Assembly (NCBI GenBank): GCA_003260075.1
Contig: QLIY01000028.1
Span: 190,937 to 254,936 of the forward strand
DNA length: 64,000 nucleotides
Source: Phallusia mammillata
Taxonomy: Eukaryota; Chordata; Ascidiacea; Phlebobranchia; Ascidiidae
Direction: 5' to 3'
Shown here: positions 47,901-61,194 of the stretch, piece by piece
Layout: each line of letters starts with the position of its first letter
How positions within the stretch are numbered: position 1 is the first letter of the stretch
The notes under the pieces: generated by a model
Told to the model about the DNA's origin: nothing
The model's input: only the letters and a program-made list of their open reading frames with translations
The model's database searches: none
Position numbers and translations under genes: made by a program

Positions 47901-50900
47901 ATATATATATACCCCCCCCCCTGTTTTTAAATTAGAAGCATTGTTAGGCTGTAAAAATGTTACAACTTGGATAGGCTTTTTACCACCAATTATTTTTTAC
48001 CTCTTTAGGAATTATTGTTAAGGTTGAATTTTCAAGGTTTGGCATGTACAGTATATATATATATTATATGTCATTTTGGGCAAAAAATATTATTGTCTAA
48101 AATGCATTTTTTTGAGAAATTTACCAATGGCCAATAATAAGGTAAAAGTAAACTGGTCTTTGTCTCCCTGAAACAACCTAGTACGTCCGCAAAAGTAATT
48201 TGTGTTTAGTACAACTTCGATAATATAGAATTGGTTAAAAGCTATGAACAAGTTTAGATTTGAGAACAAACAATTCAATTTAAACTTTACTAGTCTGAAC
48301 ATCAGGCCAAATCTTTACGAAAACAAAACATTGCTATCACAAGAACACCTTTTGTATTAGTTACATTCATACACAAAACATATATATTTATTAAACTTTA
48401 TCATGACAGCTCAGGATATATATATTGTACGAGTTATTGTGTTCGAACTCCCCCTATTGTTGATTTACAGACAACAACAGCAAGACTTCAATCAGTATAA
48501 TCATGATGGGCGTCCTTCCAACCCTCCGCAAATTGCAATCCCTGCCCAGGGTAGGTTACATATTTACTTTATTAACTGCCTGGTGTTAAGTGTGATTATC
48601 TTGGGGCTCGTGTGTGTTTAGCTGCTGCATGTGGTTTATTCTTGTTGACCTCTTGGTTCATGTTGGTGATGCAATATTGTTCTTTATGATTATTTAGTGG
48701 TTATGGGTTATGACCTATTGAAATCAACGTCTGAATTTGTGTGTTGAACTTATATGATTCTTTCATAATTGATTTCATTGTTCGAGGGTCAGAGTCAATA
48801 TATGAGGAACATATATAAGCTATTGCTAAAGGATTATTTTTCCTTTGTTTATCATGCACTGTACTATGTGCATTCAATGTTATGTACCCTCAAAAAGGCG
48901 ACCTGTATAGGACGTCAAAACTTCGAAAAAGTACAACCACCAGAAGAGCTCTTATAAACTAGATATTAGGAACATAAATAATAAATTTAGATCCCCTCAA
49001 TTTTTTTCCCCCCCCCCCCAAAAAATATTATTGTCTAAAATGCATTTTTTTGAGAAATTTACCAATGACCAATAATAAAGTAAAAGTAAACTGGTCTTTG
49101 TCTCCCTAAAACAACCTAGTATGTCTGCAAAAGTAATTTGTGTTTAGTACAACTTCGATAATATAGAACTGGTTAAAAGCTATGAACAAGTTTAGATTTT
49201 AGAACAAACAATTCAAATTAAACTTTACTAGTCTGAACATCAGGCCAAATCTTTACAAAAACAAAACATTGCTATCACAAGAACACCTTTTGTATTAGTT
49301 ACATTCATACACAAAACATATATATTTATTAAACTTTATCATGACAGCTCAGGATATATATATTGTACGAGTTATTGTGTTCGAACTCCCCCTATTGTTG
49401 ATTTACAGACAACAACAGCAAGACTTCAATCAGTATAATCATGATGGGCGTCCTTCCAACCCTCCGCAAATTGCAATCCCTGCCCAGGGTAGGTTACATA
49501 TTTACTTTATTAACTGCCTGGTGTTAAGTGTGATTATCTTGGGGCTCGTGTATGTTTAGCTGCTGCATGTGGTTTATTCTTGTTGACCTCTTGGTTCACG
49601 TTGGTGATGCAATATTGTTCTTAATGATTTTAGTGGTTATGGGTTATGACCTGTTGCAATCAACGTCTGAATTTGTGTGTTGAACTTATATAATTCTTTC
49701 ATAATTGATTTCATTGATCAAGGGTCAGAGTCAATATATGAGGAACAGAACATATATAAGCTATTGCGAATTGAAGGATTATTTTTCCTTTGTTTATCGT
49801 GCACTGTACTATGTGCATTCAATGTTATTTACCCTCAAAAAGGCGATCTGTATAGGACGTCAAAACGGCGAAAAAATACAACCACCAGAAGAGCTCTATA
49901 AACTAGATATTAGGAACATAAATAATAAACCCTCAATTTTTTACAAACAACCATAAAGATTTTGTTTCTGTTGTGAATGATTTGTCTCTTTTTGGTCACG
50001 CTAATGGTGTTAGCAGAAAAAACAGAAAAAATCTGTTTTTATGGATTTTTATTTAATGATAAACTATACCAGACCAGTATGGAACCTTTTTTGTTGTGGT
50101 GATATTTACACTTTACTAACTTTCCCCCCCCCCCATAAAGATTTTGTTTCTGTTGTGAATGATTTGTCTCTTTTTGGTCACACTAATGGTGTTAGCAGAA
50201 AAAACAGAAAAAATCTGTTTTTATGGTTGTTTATTTAATGATAAACTATACCAGACCAGTATGGAACCTTTTTTGTTGTGGTGATATTTACACTTTACTA
50301 TTTCGTTAAAGGTGTTATATCGAAGCTAAACGGCCATTTTCAGTATTATTTCACTTTTCAACAGTTGTGTATGAAACTCAGACAATTTTAAAATTAATGG
50401 TGTGCTTGATTTTTTGTCTTTATGCCTCATTAAACGTCTGACAGCAGTACATGTGGTTGATGAACTAATTAGGAATATTATGTATAACCCACACACCCCC
50501 CCCCCCTTTAAAATTAATGGTGTGCTTGATTTTTTGTCTTTATGCCTCATTAAAAGTCTGACAGCAGTACAAGTGGTTGATGAACTAATTAGGAATATCA
50601 TGTATAACCCACACATGTGTTTGTGAAAAGATATGCTTTCTTAGTGTAGGAAACACATCTGCTGTATCAGGCTGTACGCAGCTGCCCTCCTATGCACCTG
50701 GGGAATAGATTGGCTGATAGATTTGTTTTAGTTGGGCCAATTTGGAACCTGTTCATATATACCTAAGTGTTATCCTATAGCCAAAAAGGTTCTGCCAAAG
50801 TAATGGTTGCTTTACAGGTTAAAAAATTACCAAAAATATTCTTTGCCCTGTTTTTGACTAGCATCTGTCTATTGGGTGATTTTTTAACTGCAGTAAACGT

Positions 50901-53900
50901 CGGTTAATCCCGACCCTCTTGGAACAAAAATTAATTAAAGCCTTGACACATTACAAATTATTTGTGCATTAAGTTTTGTCCGAATTAAGCGAAGACTTAG
51001 TTGTTGGGTTGTGTAATTACAAGACATCGGTTTGTGTCATTTGTTTTTATTTCCTATTTCCTTTATTCTACAGTACTGGTAAAAGGCATGTACTGTAAAT
51101 TTGTTCGAATTTGTCAACTATTATTTAATAATGCTTAAATTGTCACTGTTTTGTTAGTGGCTCAAAAATTTTGTTCCAAACAGGGTGCACAACCTTTTTC
51201 TTGTTGGCAGCTGTAATACATGTGCGAATTTCAGTGACAGCCACCATTGTGTCCAGCAAGCCCAAAGTTCCAGTAATTGGGTGTATCTGTTAGCTTGACA
51301 CTAACACAAAAATCCAAAGCTATTTATTTGTATCCACACAAGCAGGTTGTGCACCACTGATATAGCTTAAAATTAATATTGACACCTTCCAATATGTGGC
51401 TTCTCAAATCAGCGCTGTAATATAGATGGCATTTAAAGTCATACCTGGAGTTAAAACCGCCCCCCCCCCATTTAATAATGCTTAAATTGTCACTGTTTTG
51501 TTAGTGACTCAAAAATTTTGTTCCAAACAGAGTGCACAACCTTTTTCTTGTTGACAGCTGTAATACATGTGCGAATTTCAGTGACAGCCACCATTGTGTC
51601 CAGCAAGCCCAAAGTTCCAGTAATTGGGTGTATCTGTTAGCCCCCCCCCCCACAAGCAGGTTGTGCACCACTGATATAGCTTAAAATTAATATTGACATC
51701 TTCCAATATGTGGCTTCTCAAATCAGTGCTGTAATATAGATGGCATTTAAAGTCATACCTGGAGTTAAAACCTGTTTGTTTCTACAACTTGTTTTTGTCT
51801 TTTAACTGTAGTCTGTTCAATGGCAAGGCCTTGCTGCATCGAAAAACCCTGTACCTAATCTATTGTTTTGTCACTGTCACATTATGATGGTCTGAAAAAA
51901 ATGGCATGAAAGCTAATTATAAAATTCTGAAAATTTCATGAAGTGAACTGGGTATATTCTTGCTATGGCTATTCTTGCAACACTTGTGTAGTGTTTAATC
52001 ACATTTTTGTTCATTTTTTTATATCAGTATTTGTAATATATATAAGGTATACCCAGACTAAAATTGTATTTGGATTAACAAAGACACGCCATGTTGTTGC
52101 AGGTTTGGTTGAATTTCGTGATGCACTTACTGGATTAATCGACGAGTATGGAGTTGAAGATCAGGTGGAGTTGCCTCCATCACAAACTATTGGAAATCGT
52201 CGCTCCAAACAGGTTTGCTAAACACCATACAATAAACCTATAAACATGTATTGGATAGTGATAGGACGATACCAGGTTTTGAAGTAAGTACCAAAACCGA
52301 GTACAAGTACCACGTGTTTATACCTTCGATACTCATTACTAAGTACTTAGATATAGTGTTGTACTTGTGTATTACTGGCTAATTTATCTGCCATGGCTGG
52401 GGTACAGGCGCACACACACACATGCAGAAAAATGTAATCTCCACATGATAGCGAAAAATATATATGTAACCTGGCAGAACTTTTTCCCAATTTTGTGCTG
52501 TCCGAAAATATTGGCAAAAAGTTGCCTGTATTTTTATGGTGTAAACTGGCCTTCGGTATCGAAAGTTGGCATCGAAAACTGTAAACATTTTGATACCGAG
52601 TATCGATACCACTGAAATCGTTCGATACCGATTACCTCGTACTTGTCCCATCACTAATATTGGAACATCTTGTGTTGTCTGGTCCTTATAAGGAGGTTCA
52701 GTTTTGTAAAGCTGAAACCAAGTTAATTTTCTGTGGACCTTTTGTTTGCTTTGGCATTGCAAATATTTATGCAAAGCAATGTACCTTAATAAGAAGCTTG
52801 TGCTAATTTTAGTTTTAAGGCTTGCTAAAATTACCTAAATTATAAATTATATCTCGTAGTTGCCGATCTAGCCAGGCTTGCCAGATATGAGTATACTCGT
52901 AGTAGACTAATTCGATTGTAATGCGCTTAAAACGAGCTGGCGTCTCGAACTAACATCATGGATGTGTTGTGGCAACACTGAGACACCCTACACCAGCTTG
53001 TTACCTACGAGTTAACTCATAGCATGGCACCAATAGTTCGACTCTCTGATTTCAGAAAGCCACTAAAACATATTTGGCAAATTTAAGCACAACATAGGAA
53101 TATCCCTTGGCAGTCAACCTGTTAAGTACCCACTTATTAGTAGGGTGTGTACAGGTCTGCCAAATTATATGTATATATAAGTGGTTGCAGTAAGTCTAAT
53201 TGCGGCTAATGTTAGTATTCATGCAAAGGGACCCTTAAGTGTGTAGTTAAGTTGTCAGTATGAGGCCCACTGTGGTAACTTAACCCCGCTGTCACCTTGC
53301 CAATGTTGATGTGACAAGTGTCAGAAAGTAAATGTGTCAAAAACATATAAGTGTCATTCATTGTAATGTCAAGTGCCACTCATCCATCCATGCCGGCATA
53401 GGTTACAAACACATCATTTGAAAACAAAATGTTGTGGTGACTGGGGTTATTATAATGGTCTCCTTTAACAGTGTTTGATATCCATGTATAATATGTCTCT
53501 TTTTCGGGGTTTTCCACATGCATTTTTTAAAGATAAAAATTAAAACTTAAGTTGTCCTAATTTTTTTTGGTTGTGTAACATTTTAAAATACAACTGTTGT
53601 TTGTCGTCAATGGAAATGCAAATACACATAAGTGTGCTTACACTGCCAACCTTGCTTAGACATTTACCAATAGTTTGTGTATGTATGAGTTTTCATTTGC
53701 CAGACTTTTTGATTGAGCTTTTACATTTCCCTGAACAAAGTATTAAAATTTGTTTTGTGGAACCTAGGCAATTTGTTCAAAAAAAAAATTAAATGTCAAA
53801 AACAATTTGATTCGCAGGAAATATTTATAATTATTGCTTCTATTGACACAATTGGCATAGTCCTAATATATCTACCTACACAAATTTCTGGGGAAACAAC

Positions 53901-55407
53901 TACTTTACAATGAAACCTAATATTCATACATGCATGTTTTGCAGTTCTTCTGTGATGTTGGTCAAAATCAGCGTGGAGTTTTTCTTCGCGTCACTGAACA
54001 AACTCGATTCTATCGCTCGGCTATCACCAGTAAGTTGTTAAAACAAATCACATGGTATTCTGTATGAATGTTTTCTAACATCTTTGACCAAGGCAGAATG
54101 TCTAAATCTTAGAACCACAATGTACTAAATGTGTTTAACATTTTATCCTGTTATATCAATTTTTTGCCCCTTTTATGATGGAAACACGCTTGTTTTTACT
54201 TTGCCTAAACCTGGTTTGTTCTGTTTCGGGGAATATAATTGTTGAAATTTAAGTTTACACAAAATAATGGGTCTATGTAAATTAGACACATATATATTAT
54301 GTTTGTTCGTATTTCTTTTTTGTCCAATGTTAGTATTAACCAGTTGGTCAAGAAAGAGTGCTTTAAATTTATTCAAACTTAAGCACATGTTAGTTATCCA
54401 AAGTTTGCCCCCAGATTACCCAGCGGTTCACCCACAGCCCCCAATATGTGAAATTTTAAAATTGCTATGCTTACTTGAGTACAGGATCCATGAGTTTCAT
54501 ACTTTGTTGGTTGGAGCATTGTAAAGTATGTAACATGATTTTGTATTCTCTGGTTGTATTTACAGACTTTTTATTGGTTTATAAGTTATGTTGTAAATTT
54601 TTGTTGCCAAAACTCTCAAATTAAATTTTATTTTCAGTTCCAGAGAAGTTTTGGAAGGAATTTGCAGATTACTTGAACGTGACTTCAAAGCTGATGGAGG
54701 ATTATTATGAACAAGTTGGGGCAAGTGGGGACAACGGGGGTGTTGCAGAAGACGTGGGATCAGGCTCCAAAGAGGTGGATGAGGTAAATTGTTTGCTAAA
54801 TTCTATAACTTGATTTACACTAAATACTAGCTACCCTAAACATTGCCAAGCATTCAAAAATGCAAATAATAATATTGTACTTCCTGTGTAAATAAATGCG
54901 CTGTTGGCCAAAAGTGTGCTTTGAACATATTGTTTATGATTTAACTACGTAATATAATTTAAACAAGTATTTTGGCATTAGTTTTGTCCAAAAGTGTGTG
55001 ATACATGTCCCACCCCATCAGTTTTCTCCATTTTAGTGTTGCTCCATAAAAGATAGTGGAGCTAAACACCCTATGATCTTAAATTAAGCTCACACTTTTA
55101 ATACAATTATCAGCACCACCCAGAGTTCTCTTGGTAAACGTAATTTTCTTTGTTAATACTTAAATTGTCACCGCACAGTGGCCATCAATTGCGACTTTAC
55201 ATCAAAATTTAAACAGCTTTACAACAGGTGCAAATTGTGTCATATTTACAGTTATCTTTGCCTGTGCAGCATGGAGTTTTATATATTGGTAAAGCCAAGA
55301 TTTGTAATATTTGATTTCAGGCAGAGGAGGATGAAAGTGACGGACGCAGACGTCGTTGTGATGATCTTGATGAAATTGATGACGATGAGAGCAACAAACC
55401 AGAGTGA
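44981..55407 (+). CDS. PURA: Pur-alpha/beta family nucleic-acid-binding protein
   Basis: Nine exons: 44981-45032, 46413-46549, 47073-47201, 47650-47753, 48471-48550 (or its copy 49409-49488), 52103-52212, 53945-54029, 54638-54783, 55321-55407; all phases agree, about 309 residues. Three PUR repeats are clear: I has [20 protein letters not shown], then [15 protein letters not shown] has [20 protein letters not shown], then [17 protein letters not shown] has [19 protein letters not shown] and [12 protein letters not shown]. Pur proteins bind purine-rich single-stranded DNA and RNA through repeats I-II and dimerise through III, acting in transcription and mRNA transport. The N-terminus is a short Gly/Ser stretch instead of the long Gly-rich tail of vertebrate PURA. 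The C-terminus is acidic ([12 protein letters not shown]), without the vertebrate Gln run. Alpha and beta cannot be separated. Confidence 0.95.
45033..46412 (+). other. Pur intron 1
   Basis: GT-AG intron of 1.4 kb, AT-rich, with a short AT dinucleotide tract near 45350. No other feature seen. Confidence 0.7.
47775..48070. repeat. Direct duplication of about 140 bp around a C run in a Pur intron
   Basis: The copy starting TGTTTTTAAATTAG at about 47775 recurs from 47922 with a few changes. Exactly 10 C (47912-47921) lie between. Intronic, so no effect on the protein. Confidence 0.75.
48081..49942. repeat. Direct duplication of about 925 bp carrying a Pur exon
   Basis: Copies 48081-49007 and 49019-49942 are near-identical with scattered substitutions and indels. 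C run 49008-49019 lies at the junction. Each copy holds the same 80-nt exon (48471-48550, 49409-49488), identical in the two. Because 80 is not a multiple of 3, using both would shift the frame and reach a stop in the next exon, so only one can function. The exon is probably single-copy in the animal and represented here by two alleles. Confidence 0.85.
49951..50300. repeat. Direct duplication of about 170 bp around a C run
   Basis: Copies 49951-50123 and 50133-50300 with the run 50124-50134 between, in a Pur intron. Confidence 0.75.
50387..50615. repeat. Direct duplication of about 109 bp around a C run
   Basis: Copies 50387-50495 and 50507-50615 with the run 50496-50506 between. Only a few substitutions separate the copies. 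Confidence 0.75.
51123..51772. repeat. Direct duplication with a second C run replacing 45 bp
   Basis: The left copy 51123-51459 and right copy 51470-51772 are joined by 10 C (51460-51469). Within the right copy a second run (51641-51651) replaces about 45 bases present in the left copy (51295-51340 region, from TTGACACT to TATCCACA). A run that both joins duplicates and fills a deletion behaves like a gap symbol. Confidence 0.8.
52256..52656. mobile_element. hAT-like MITE, 401 bp
   Basis: Begins TAGTGATAGGACGATAC and ends CGTACTTGTCCCATCACTA, imperfect terminal inverted repeats. The flanks GTATTGGA (52248-52255) and ATATTGGA (52657-52664) match at 7 of 8 bases, an aged 8-bp duplication. The inside has repeated GGTATCGA and TCGATACC words in both orientations and no transposase. 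It sits in the Pur intron between exons 6 and 7. The TAGTGATG ends resemble those of the element at 667. Confidence 0.8.
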
Positions 55408-55575
55408 TTGTTGTAATTGCATGAATGTATCAAGACCATGGGGTGAGGCATCTTGGTGTTAAGTAATAGAAATATGTTTTGTTCAAAAAACAAGCTGCCA
55501 CAGATGGTGTAAAGTTAATTGATTGTATTTCAGACATTTTACTAGTCATTGCAGGCTGCCAAAGTGCCTTATATC

Positions 55576-55581
55576 GAATAA
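55576..55581 (+). terminator. Proximal poly(A) signal of Pur gene
   Basis: AATAAA 169 bases after the stop codon. A second one at 56002-56007 would give a longer 3' UTR of about 0.6 kb. Confidence 0.5.
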
Positions 55582-56007
55582 ACTTGAATTCCAGATCTTT
55601 ATACAATTATAGTTGTTATCAATGCATTTGCAGGGCAAAGAGTCATCTTTTTTACTCTTTTCTCCATACATTCCTATACAAAACATGTTTAAGCAAAATC
55701 CAACATTGAGGACAGCTGTGATCCTTTAAAGGTCTGGAATTGAGCGTATTTGCTATACACATGCTCTTAGGCAGTTTTGTTTTTGATCAAACTCATTTCC
55801 AAATTATTTTTAGGCATTGTGTTTCTAAACAAAATATATTTTAAAAGTTTTGCAATAATTTTTGGTGGTACAACTTATACAAGTCAGCTTAAAGCATTTT
55901 TTTCTGTGTCATGCATTATTTGAATTTTTTTTTCTGTCATGCATTATTATTAAAATTACTTCTCTATATTTTACATCCAAACATGTTTTAATTAAAAAAA
56001 CAATAAA

Positions 56008-58550
56008 AAACTTTTTTCTGTAGATTCAACTTCTGAACATTTGTTGATTTGTTTATTTGATTGGCGACACACCCCTGCCCCTCCCCATCATTGCACCGTC
56101 TCGCGTGTGTGACGAAATATCGTGCACATTTCTGCGCAACGTAAGCTGTCCGCCTCTTGTGCGCCACCCACCGATTGGAGTTTATGACGTAATCTTGAGC
56201 GACGGCCTGTCCAAGCTTTGCCTGGTGTGTAAATGTGGTTGTTTTTGTCACCGCAGGCCTGTCACGAAATTGCGGTTGGTTTCTTATTTGACGGCGGACG
56301 TAGAAATATGCGGTTATTATGTGAAATGTGTAGTTTTTTTGAAGCAGTGCTTTTTTCTCAACTCGGGTAGCTAATTTTGTAAACTCAATACGAGTTGGGC
56401 ATTATATGTTGTCAGGACATTATTTGCTGATTAAAAGTTCCTACTATATCAATTCAATTTGTTGCTTTAGATTTCAGGTACGGTTAATACGCAAAAATAT
56501 GACAATTTTGAAAAACTATTTGCTCTAAATCTGCAGTCAATATTTACGTTAGAACGTATTGCGTACATTAGGGTAAAAAAACAACCGATTTAAAATTAAC
56601 TTTCGGATAATGTTATCATCGTGCTTTTTAAATAATGATGTCACAATTTCTGTTTGTTGGTGACGTCACGCACATTTACGGTCGACCGCGCACTGACGTC
56701 ATCGTGATTTTGTTTTGCTGTTTTTGTTTGATTTACTTTTTAACTCATTTCTTTGAGGATTTGAAAAAGAACCACTTTTTTCTTCATAGTTAGCTCACTA
56801 AATTTAAGACGGTCATAAAATTATGAAATCTTGTTAAATTGCGGAAATATAAAATGTTTTAGAATCAACTCCTAGAATTATTATATAATCGCAATTTCCG
56901 TTGAGATTTCACTCTTTGTTCCAGCATAATATGGTTTGACCCGTATTAAAATACTATATAAAAACCCCTTTTTTGTTGCATCTAATTTCCTATTTTTTCA
57001 CTGTCAACATTTTATTATGTGGCGTTCCGCATCGTCAGTTCCGTCATCCTTCACTTATTTTAGCGGTCACGTGTCTGTTCTCCGGGTGGAGGTGTCAAAG
57101 TTCCGTGTGTTCCTCTATCGCGTCCGTTTTTGTTCGTCGTTTTCGTGTTGTTTCCGTTTTGAGCCTGTACATATAAGAACCGCTAAAACATACGTTAAAT
57201 TTGACGTCTTAAAAAGTATCCCCTAGATTCAACTATCTGTGACAGAAACATAAACGGACCTTTTGCATCCAACTTAATGAATTTCGAAAAAGGGTGAAAA
57301 TAAGTAAATTTTTAAAGCTATCTGCTTTCAATATGAAATTTCATTTTTTTTTCAAAAATTAACCGATTTTGAGCAAATTTCGTACTTATTGTAAAAGTTT
57401 ACATCAATTGAACAAAAACTGTTTGAAAAAACTTTTTTTCAAGTTCCCAAACCGTCCCCCCCCCCCGATTTTGAGCAAATTTCGTACTTATTGTAAAAGT
57501 TTACATCAATTGACTGTTTAAAAAAACTTTTTTTCAAGTTCCCAAACCAACTGGCAAATTTTCAGTCAATTCTTTTTAGACCGCACTTGCACAAAACTCG
57601 AGCGCTCTTTGGCTGTGTGCGCTGGTTGCGCAACAGCGAGTTCCCCACGCATGTAACATCGTATTTATGTTGTTTAGGCAATTGCTTGTAGCGAGTTATA
57701 CTTTTTCTCACCCTCTTGTGCATGTTTCCGCCTCTGCCAGCTCAGCCACTAACCCGTTTGTCCTCGTGTTCATCATTTCAACGTGTTTTATTTCGCTCTA
57801 ATCAACCGGCCGCCATATTTTTATGTAAGTAAAGCTTTTTCCTTTCGATTCCAGTGCGCTTTAAACTGGCAGGAATACCAACCAACCATTGGCTTAACTA
57901 GGAATCCCCCCCACACACACCTAAACAATTTAAATTCCCATTTTTGCATCCCCTAAAAAACGTTTTAGCTTCTCAGAAATTTTTGTTCCAGACCAACAAG
58001 CAGTTTAAATAATTGGTCTGGTTTTTGCTTGTATATAAATCTATTTATTGCATGAAAAAACAACAACAATAATTTGGTGCGATACGTTAACGGTAACAGC
58101 AACCCCTGACAAATAATTTTCTTGTAATTTTTACGGTAAATGTAGCGGTTTTCAACCCATTTTGCTTGAAACATATCAGCTTTATTGTATCTTACATATC
58201 TTTGACGTAGCATGTTTGTCCAAATCGACGTTGTTTAATGACCAGTGTATCCCTAGTTTGATATTAGGTAGTTTTTTTCACTCCTTTCACCCCATATTAT
58301 GTTTCTGAAATCCCATGGTCATTGCTCGGTGCATATAGCTGTACATTATAATAAAGTGACGTTTAATGTTTAGATGTGTGGTATTTATTTACGGTTACAG
58401 TCGCGTGGAAAAACCTCAGAATCAGAAAGACATAAAATTACAAGCAGTTAAGATGAACATAAATACATAACTGGGACTACGAAGCTGACATGTGCTGTAG
58501 CATACGAGGCAGGCAACGGTGCTTGTGATTGAACTTTTGGCGGATTCTCC
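56008..58550. other. Intergenic, no gene seen
   Basis: Between the Pur 3' end and the SINE. It contains one C-junction duplication (57363-57548) and AT-rich sequence. A GC-richer patch at 57000-57180 has open frames but no family signal or splice support. Confidence 0.4.
57363..57548. repeat. Direct duplication of about 90 bp around a C run
   Basis: Copies 57363-57455 and 57466-57548 with the run 57456-57466 between; the right copy lacks about 10 bases. Confidence 0.75.
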
Positions 58551-58554
58551 ACTG

Positions 58555-58640
58555 GAACTGTGCAGCTTAGTTGGTAGAGCGCGAATCCCGGAAAGACTCC
58601 TGTCGGGGGTTGAAATCCTACCGCAGGCTAGATTTTTGTA
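58555..58640 (+). mobile_element. tRNA-derived SINE head
   Basis: An A box (TAGTTGGTAGAG, 58568-58579) and B box (GGTTGAAATCC, 58608-58618) are spaced as in a tRNA gene, and the flanking ends pair imperfectly. The anticodon stem is mismatched (GAATC against GACTC, loop CCGGAAA) and unrelated sequence follows. This fits the tRNA-like head of a SINE better than a working tRNA. The 3' end is not defined. Confidence 0.6.
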
Positions 58641-58884
58641 GCCTATGCCTTGCCATATGGTGGGGAATGCTTGCTGACCGGCTGATTTTGTATTACGCCT
58701 TCAATGGGCCTGGCGTACTGTGAAAATTACAAGCAGTTAGCAGATTCAAATATTTTTAACTGGGACCAGGAAAAGCTATTTCCTTGTCCATGTCATTGGT
58801 TGGATTTAAAATTTGGCATTTTTAAACCATCAGTGTTTTTTAAACCATGTTTTGCCGGCCTTTTTCTGTTCCGTTTTGTGGCTG

Positions 58885-58950
58885 GTTGAAGACCGGTCCG
58901 CGATATAATTGTTTTTAACGGCCCGTAGTGCAAAAATGTTGCCGATCCCT
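58885..58950 (-). mobile_element. Fragment resembling a hAT terminus
   Basis: On the minus strand it reads CAGGGATCGGCAACATTTTT then GCACTACGGGCC, close to the CAGGGGTCGGCAACC ends typical of hAT elements. No matching opposite end was found, so it may be a solitary or truncated end. Confidence 0.4.
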
Positions 58951-59458
58951 GTGCTAGGCAATATTAACGGCTTGAAAGTGCATGTTAGGGTAAAACTGAA
59001 ACCGAATCACAAAAAAATCAATTTTAAAATTTGCAAGGGTCCATGGCCCTTAAAAAAATAAAATTACACATTTTGAATATCATAAGGCGCTGATTTATCT
59101 GATAAAGAGCAACACAATTTTTGTCACCCTAAAACGTTTTGCCTGTCCGAAAACTTTTTCTAGCTACGCCACTTAACACGACCAAATTGAAAAACAGATT
59201 GGTTGCCCTACAGCACAAAGCAGTGGCGATTTGGGTCTGAGGCACAGTTCACGTTTTGCTAATTGCTTGTAGACACTAAATTAAGCAACTGGGCTCTTTA
59301 TAGACTTCAGCTTGGTTTTACTCAGAAACGGCGTTGATGCCAGTTTGTAAGCTTTGGTTAAAGGTTTTACGCTTTGTTTTATGTCCATTTAAAATGATTC
59401 GAAATTAAATAAGCTTCAAATTTAAGGTAAGGATTAAGTAATGATTTTAATTTTATAA

Positions 59459-59721
59459 TTAGGAAGAAAAAAACTGATGTTTACAGTTTAGCTATGACAA
59501 AACTTGGCTTTACAATTGATTGTGGATCAAACATTGGACATGGCATGCTATGTATAGGCTATCTATTGCCTTATGAAATCAAACACCCCCCCCCCTTAGG
59601 AAGAAAAAAACTGATGTTTACAGTTTAGCTATGACACAACTTGGCTTTACAATTGATTGTGGATCAAACATTTGGCATGGCATGCTATGTATAGGCTATC
59701 TATTGCCGTATGAAATCAAAC
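59459..59721. repeat. Direct duplication of about 127 bp around a C run
   Basis: Copies 59459-59585 and 59596-59721, with 10 C between and only a few substitutions. Confidence 0.8.
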
Positions 59722-60600
59722 CGAGTACGCTACTATTGTGCATCTTTGGAAATTCGCTGTTGCAACTTTTAAGATGTCTGCACAAAGGTAAGGAAAATTA
59801 ATAATGATAAAAAAACATGTCAAGATTTTAAAAGTCAAGTAGACGTTAGCCGTTTCTGAGCATTGTATGGTATTGTATTAATTTCGAGTCTGCATATTAA
59901 AATGGTACAGAATAGTTCCAAATAATAGATATATAGAATAAGAAAATAGCCGCGAAAAACCTTCCTCATGGCATTTATGTCGTTTTTTGGCACCAAGGTT
60001 ATCAACTGTCGAGAGCAGTTGCCAAAACATTTCATGATATGCTCTGAGTTGATCAACAGATCATATATAGGGGCATGATTCTCACTAATTAATCGTTTAG
60101 ATGTCATTTTCCACATCTATCAAATTTGCTAAGTATTTTTTAAACATTATCCAAACATCACATCACAGTAAATTGTATTGAAACGAATACGAAAACACAA
60201 AACTAGAAAACAACTGTTAACAATATGCGCTGATTCTTCACCCTGCAATGGTACGGATTGGTAAAATGCACAAGATTAAGAATTTAAGAAAAACGTCTTT
60301 CTCAAGGGTAAAAGTACAATATTGTAGGACGTTTGTTTTGGAGGTAGAGCTAAAATGCAAACACGCTAATTGGATTCAATGTCGTACCAAATGACTCTCG
60401 TGTCGCTACAACAGAAAGAAAAAGCATGCATAAGAAAGAAAATGCAAAATTGGATAAGACACTATGGAACGAAACTGAACTCTTGCGCACCACCTAGCGT
60501 TTAGACGTTTTTGTCCCGATTTCCAAATTAAAAAGTGATTAAATTAGAAAGCCTTTTATGACAGTTTTTTTTATTTTTAGGTAATTGGCATGCAGTTTGT
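59722..60600. other. Non-coding stretch
   Basis: AT-rich; nothing recognisable on either strand. Confidence 0.35.
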
Positions 60601-61045
60601 ACAATTTACAGAAGGTAATCTTAAATGCCTGTGGAACGTATGAAACTTGAAACGAGGGAAATGAAATCACATAATTTGAAATCAATTTGGAAAATTTGGA
60701 GAAAAAAATGGAAAATCACAGTAGAAAACATTTCGTACCGCATACAGAGGAAAGTAAAAAAATGGATAGGCATTGGACAAAGTCACAAAGTAGAAGAACG
60801 GTAAATTTCTTTACACACCCCCCCCCCACAATTTACAGAAGGTAATCTTAAATGCCTGTGGAACGTATGAAACTTAAAACGAGGGAAATGAAATCACATA
60901 ATTGGAAATCAATTTGGAAAATTTGGAGAAAAAAATGGAAAAATCACAGTAGAAAACATTTCGTACCGCATACAGAGGAAAGTAAAACAATGTATAAGCA
61001 TTGGACAAAGTCACAAAGGAGAAGAACGGTAAATTTCTTTACACA
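60601..61045. repeat. Direct duplication of about 217 bp around a C run
   Basis: Copies 60601-60817 and 60828-61045, 10 C between (60818-60827). The apparent open frame in the right copy is interrupted in the left one, so it is probably not coding. Confidence 0.8.
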
Positions 61046-61194
61046 ATACTTTCTAAATATGTTAACTGCATTGGCATGCTTCTTTATGAGCAAATAATTA
61101 CAGAAAATGGACATACAAGTGAATATTTACAAATTCTAAATACGCCTTTTTAAAAATAAACTTGCTGTAAGGAAAAAAAATTGAAAACGATATA

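Noticed and set aside
48081-49942. Genuine tandem exon duplication in the Pur gene
   Set aside because: The copies are joined by the same C filler found at non-coding duplications and cannot both be spliced in frame.
58555-58640. Functional tRNA gene
   Set aside because: The A and B boxes are good but the acceptor and anticodon stems have mismatches and SINE-like sequence follows.
60852-61097. Lys/Trp-rich 81-codon frame
   Set aside because: The neighbouring near-identical copy has indels that break the same frame, so it is not conserved as protein.
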